Below, piece after piece: positions 61,391 to 64,000 of a DNA stretch of 64,000 nucleotides (within the stretch, counting starts at the first letter, position 1; every line of letters starts with the position of its first letter). Under the pieces are notes generated by a model. That model was given only the letters and a program-made list of their open reading frames with translations. It was not told the DNA's origin and ran no database searches. The stretch comes from JAXMCI01 sp046349435 (GTDB taxonomy: Bacteria; Pseudomonadota; Alphaproteobacteria; Dongiales; Dongiaceae), in the NCBI GenBank assembly GCA_046349435.1, contig JAXMCI010000003.1, positions 186,001-250,000 of the forward strand, read 5' to 3'. Both the position numbers and the translations under genes were made by a program.

Positions 61391-62476
61391 TTGGCCAAGC
61401 GGAAGATCCGGGTCGCCATCATCGGGGTCGGCAATTGCGCGTCGTCGCTGGTCCAGGGCGTGCAGTTCTACCAGGGAGTCAGCAGCAACCAGCCGGTGCC
61501 CGGGCTGATGCATGCCGATCTCGGCGGCTACCGGATCGAGGACGTCGAGTTCTCCGCCGCCTTCGACGTCAGCGCCGACAAGGTCGGGCGCGACCTCGCC
61601 GACGCGATCCTGGCGCCGCCCAACAACACCCAGCGTTTCGCCGCCGTGCCGCCCAGCGGCATCGCCGTGCGGCGCGGCCCGACCCATGACGGGCTCGGCC
61701 GCTATCTCCGCCGCTCCGTCGCGGAGTCGGGGGCGCCGGTCGACGACGTGGCGCGCACGCTGCGCGACACCGGCACCGACGTGGTGGTCTCGTACCTGCC
61801 GGTCGGCTCGGAGGCGGCCAGCCGCTGGTATGCCGAGCGGGTGCTCGAGGCGGGCTGCGCCTTCGTCAACTGCATGCCGGCCTTCATCGCGTCCGACGCC
61901 GCCTGGGGCGAGCGCTTCCGGCGCGCCGGCGTGCCGATCATCGGCGACGACATCAAGAGCCAGGTCGGCGCCACCATCGTGCACCGCGTGCTGGCCAACC
62001 TGTTCGCCGAGCGCGGCGTGCGCATCGACCGGACCTACCAGCTCAATTTCGGCGGCAACAGCGACTTCGAGAACATGCTCGAGCGCGAGCGGCTGGAATC
62101 GAAGAAGATCTCCAAGACCGGCGCGGTGGCGAGCCAACTGGCGGTGCCGCTGGCCGCCGACGACATCCATGTCGGCCCGAGCGACTACGTGCCGTGGCTG
62201 ACCGATCGCAAGTGGTGCTACATCCGCATCGAGGGCACCACCTTCGGCAACGTGCCGCTGAACTGCGAGCTGAAGCTCGAGGTCTGGGACTCGCCGAACT
62301 CGGCCGGGGTGGTGATCGACGCGATCCGCTGCGCCCGCCTGGCGCTCGACCGCGGCCAAGGCGGGCCGCTCGAGGCGCCGTCGAGCTACTTCATGAAGAC
62401 GCCGCCGCGGCAATACACCGACGCCGAGGCGCGCGCCCGCACCGAGGCCTTCATCCGCGGCGAGGATCCGGCGTAG
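61391..62476 (+). CDS. ino1: myo-Inositol-1-phosphate synthase
   Basis: 361 aa, the short prokaryotic (actinobacterial-like) form. 'KIRVAIIGVGNCASSLVQGV' is the NAD-binding loop. 'DVVVSYLPVGSEAASRWYAE', 'FVNCMPAFIASDAAWGERFR' and 'PIIGDDIKSQVGATIVHRVL' carry the catalytic region with the lysine, and 'QLNFGGNSDFENMLERERLE' followed by 'SKK' is the family signature. It cyclises glucose 6-phosphate to inositol 1-phosphate. The start is TTG, preceded by GAGGTGAG. It may supply inositol for phosphoinositide-type lipids or glycans. Confidence 0.93.
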   Translation: MAKRKIRVAIIGVGNCASSLVQGVQFYQGVSSNQPVPGLMHADLGGYRIEDVEFSAAFDVSADKVGRDLADAILAPPNNTQRFAAVPPSGIAVRRGPTHDGLGRYLRRSVAESGAPVDDVARTLRDTGTDVVVSYLPVGSEAASRWYAERVLEAGCAFVNCMPAFIASDAAWGERFRRAGVPIIGDDIKSQVGATIVHRVLANLFAERGVRIDRTYQLNFGGNSDFENMLERERLESKKISKTGAVASQLAVPLAADDIHVGPSDYVPWLTDRKWCYIRIEGTTFGNVPLNCELKLEVWDSPNSAGVVIDAIRCARLALDRGQGGPLEAPSSYFMKTPPRQYTDAEARARTEAFIRGEDPA

Positions 62477-62515
62477 CAGGGCTTTCGTGGATCCGCTCAT
62501 CGCGATTTTCTTGTC

Positions 62516-62581
62516 ATGCCCGGGCTCGACCCGGGCATCCATCTTGCGGCGGCCCTGGATTGCCGGATCAAGCCCGGCAAT
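62516..62581. repeat. Gene-less pair of REP-like hairpins
   Basis: ATGCCCGGG/CCCGGGCAT (62,516-62,538) and ATTGCCGG/CCGGCAAT (62,559-62,581) face each other in opposite orientation about 20 bp apart. Outer ends are TTGTCAT and ATGACA, and inner edges TCCA and TGGA. This is the same arrangement as the ends of the GIY-YIG unit at 29,476-29,843 but with the gene missing. Confidence 0.75.
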
Positions 62582-62615
62582 GACATAAGGAAGTCGCCTC
62601 GATCCGGGGGACATC

Positions 62616-63224
62616 GTGACCCGCTTCTACCTGGTGCGCCATGGCGCGCACGACCTGCTCGGCCGCTCGCTCGCCGGCCGCATGCCGGGCGTCGGCCTCA
62701 ACGCCGAAGGCCGCGTCCAGGCCGAGCGGCTGGCGGCGCATTTCGCCGCGCTGGCGCCGGCCGCGGTGATCAGCAGCCCGCTGCAGCGCACGGTCGAGAC
62801 CGCCCGGCCGATCGCCGCGCGGCTCGGGCTCGAGCTCGAGCTGGAGCCGGGGCTGCTGGAGATCGATTTCGGCGACTGGACCGGACGGCCCTTCGCGGAG
62901 CTCGACGGCGATCCCGCCTGGCCGCTCTTCAACAGCGCGCGCAGCCTGGTGGCGATCCCCGGCGGCGAGTCGCTGATCGACGTGCAGACCCGCATGATCG
63001 CCACGCTGCGCCGGCTGGCGGCCGCGCGCCCGGAGGCCAGCCTGGTGCTGGTCGGGCACGGCGACCCGCTGAAGTCGGCGATCGCCTACTTCCTCGGCGT
63101 GCCGATCGACCTGCAGCGCCGCATCGAGATCGCGCCGGGCTCGGTCAGCGACCTCGAGCTGCGCCAGGACGACGTCGTCGTCAACGCGGTCAACCTGCAG
63201 CCGGCTTCGACAGAAGGAAGCTGA
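62616..63224 (+). CDS. Histidine phosphatase family protein
   Basis: 202 aa. 'FYLVRHGAHDLLGRSLAGRM' has the RHG catalytic motif, 'VISSPLQRTVETARPIAARL' the second Arg, 'LLEIDFGDWTGRPFAELDGD' the acidic residue, and 'SLVLVGHGDPLKSAIAYFLG' the second His. GTG start preceded by GGGGGAC. It could be a phosphoglycerate-mutase-like or inositol-phosphate phosphatase; its position after ino1 makes the second attractive but unproven. 3' end overlaps the convergent methyltransferase by 35 bp. Confidence 0.85.
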   Translation: MTRFYLVRHGAHDLLGRSLAGRMPGVGLNAEGRVQAERLAAHFAALAPAAVISSPLQRTVETARPIAARLGLELELEPGLLEIDFGDWTGRPFAELDGDPAWPLFNSARSLVAIPGGESLIDVQTRMIATLRRLAAARPEASLVLVGHGDPLKSAIAYFLGVPIDLQRRIEIAPGSVSDLELRQDDVVVNAVNLQPASTEGS

Positions 63225-64000
63225 CGCCGTCCCAGAGGGCGAGGTCGCGGCTGCCGAGCCGCTCCGGCGTCAGCGCCGCCCCGGCGGCCAGCGCCTCCAG
63301 CTCGGCGACGTCGCGCGCGATGTCGCCGCGATAGGAGTAGTTGAGGATCAGCAGCCGGCCGCCGGGGCGGAGCAGGCGGGCGGCGTCGGCGAGATGGCGG
63401 CTGACGAGGCCGGCCTCGACCAGGTAGGGGAAGCTGTCGACCGCCAGCACGAGGTCGAAGGCGGCGTCGGCGAGGGCGGCGAGGCTGCGGCCGTCGGTCT
63501 GACGAGATGCGCCGGCGAGCCGGCGTAGCGGCGGCGGCGACGGCCAGCATGCCGGCACCATGTCGATGCCGACCGTCTCGGCGCCGCGGCGGGCCAGCGC
63601 CGCGGTCATCCGGCCGATGCCGCAGCCGAGGTCGAGCACCCCGCCGCCCCGGGGCGATCAGCCCCCAGCCGTCGAGCAGCGACACGATCTCGGCCGTGGC
63701 GGCGGCGAGCAGCGCGGGATCCCCCAGCGCGTAGAGCGCGACGTGGCCTCGGGGCGCCGGCCACCGCCGCGGCGAAGAAGTCGCGCTGCCGCGCCAGCGC
63801 ATCGCCCCGGCCGCGGCGCGCTCGGCCGCGACCACCGCCGCGACGCCGGCCAGCCCGCCGGCGTGACGTTCGGCCAGGGCGCGCAACGGCGCGGCGTCGC
63901 TGCCGTCGAGCGCCGCGAGCGCGCCCTCGGGCGAGCCGGTCGCCAGCACCAGCTGGGCCAGCGTCACCGGCGCCGACTGCCGGCCGGCGCGATAGCGCGC
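63190..64000 (-). pseudogene. SAM-dependent methyltransferase, partial and frame-broken
   Basis: The C-terminal half is clean: 'MLDLGCGIGRMTAALARRGA' (motif I), 'FDLVLAVDSFPYLVEAGLVS', 'LLRPGGRLLILNYSYRGDIA' and 'WDGVSFLLSKPAAG'. Further upstream the same protein appears in other frames: 'GHVALYALGDPALLAAATAE', then 'IVSLLDGWGLIAPG', and 'LVLATGSPEGALAALDGSDA' near the window edge, where the frame is still open. At least four indels lie between about 63,500 and 63,820. Motifs outside the damage are well conserved, so the gene is probably functional and poorly sequenced, or recently broken. The start is outside the window. Confidence 0.65.

Overview
The window is GC-rich (about 70% by eye) with tightly packed genes. 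GTGA/ATGA start-stop overlaps are common, and gene types (otn genes, Wzc-type BY-kinase, small GIY-YIG ORF with 'CCGGGCTTGACCCGG' palindromes) resemble a soil or aquatic alphaproteobacterium of the Rhodospirillales type. The order-level guess is inference only. No rRNA, tRNA, CRISPR array or classical insertion sequence was seen.

Layout. (1) 1-16,595, + strand: four tandem copies (A-D) of a large surface protein with an intimin-like N-terminal outer-membrane barrel followed by a long right-handed beta-helix, i.e. an inverse-autotransporter-like layout. A (5' end outside the window) and D are nearly intact. B and C are riddled with small indels. A resembles C and B resembles D, so the array looks like a duplicated two-gene unit, or an assembly artefact that mimics one. 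(2) 16.6-22.6 kb: a glycosyltransferase/ATP-grasp fusion, an Asp-beta-hydroxylase/sulfotransferase fusion and, divergently, a SEC-C/TPR/sulfotransferase, bracketed by two copies of a REP-like palindrome. (3) 22.7-24.8 kb: four small genes, including a DJ-1/PfpI and a YjbQ protein. (4) 36.9-24.8 kb, - strand: a sugar-acid catabolic locus with an ABM-domain protein, HpcH/HpaI aldolase, 2-hydroxyacid dehydrogenase, a complete Tat-secreted-SBP ABC importer, a 659-aa lactonase/glycosidase-like protein, and otnK-otnC-otnI. A 368-bp palindrome-bounded GIY-YIG unit sits inside it. (5) 37-56 kb: an exopolysaccharide locus with two Wzy/ligase-type membrane proteins, Wzc co-polymerase/kinase, a WbaP/ExoY-type initiating transferase, WecG-type GT, three GT4 enzymes, a GINT1-like propeller protein, Wzx flippase, a methyltransferase and two Sel1-repeat proteins. 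No Wza exporter is in the window. (6) 56.1-57.4 kb: a disrupted Ala/Pro-rich stretch upstream of the second Sel1 gene. (7) 57.4-64 kb: FAD amine oxidoreductase, pirin, a GH5-like glycoside hydrolase, myo-inositol-1-phosphate synthase, histidine phosphatase, and a frame-broken methyltransferase running off the end.

How it fits together. Regions 1, 2 and 5 all concern the cell surface: giant outer-membrane adhesin-like proteins, sulfation/hydroxylation enzymes and polysaccharide assembly. Region 4 imports and degrades a C4 (tetronate-like) sugar acid to a triose phosphate.

Caution. Dense single-base indels occur at about 130-600, 3,900-12,350, 56,080-57,430 and 63,500-63,820. Isolated ones occur near 29,592 and 46,320. 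Some may be sequencing or assembly errors rather than biology, and each affected entry says so.
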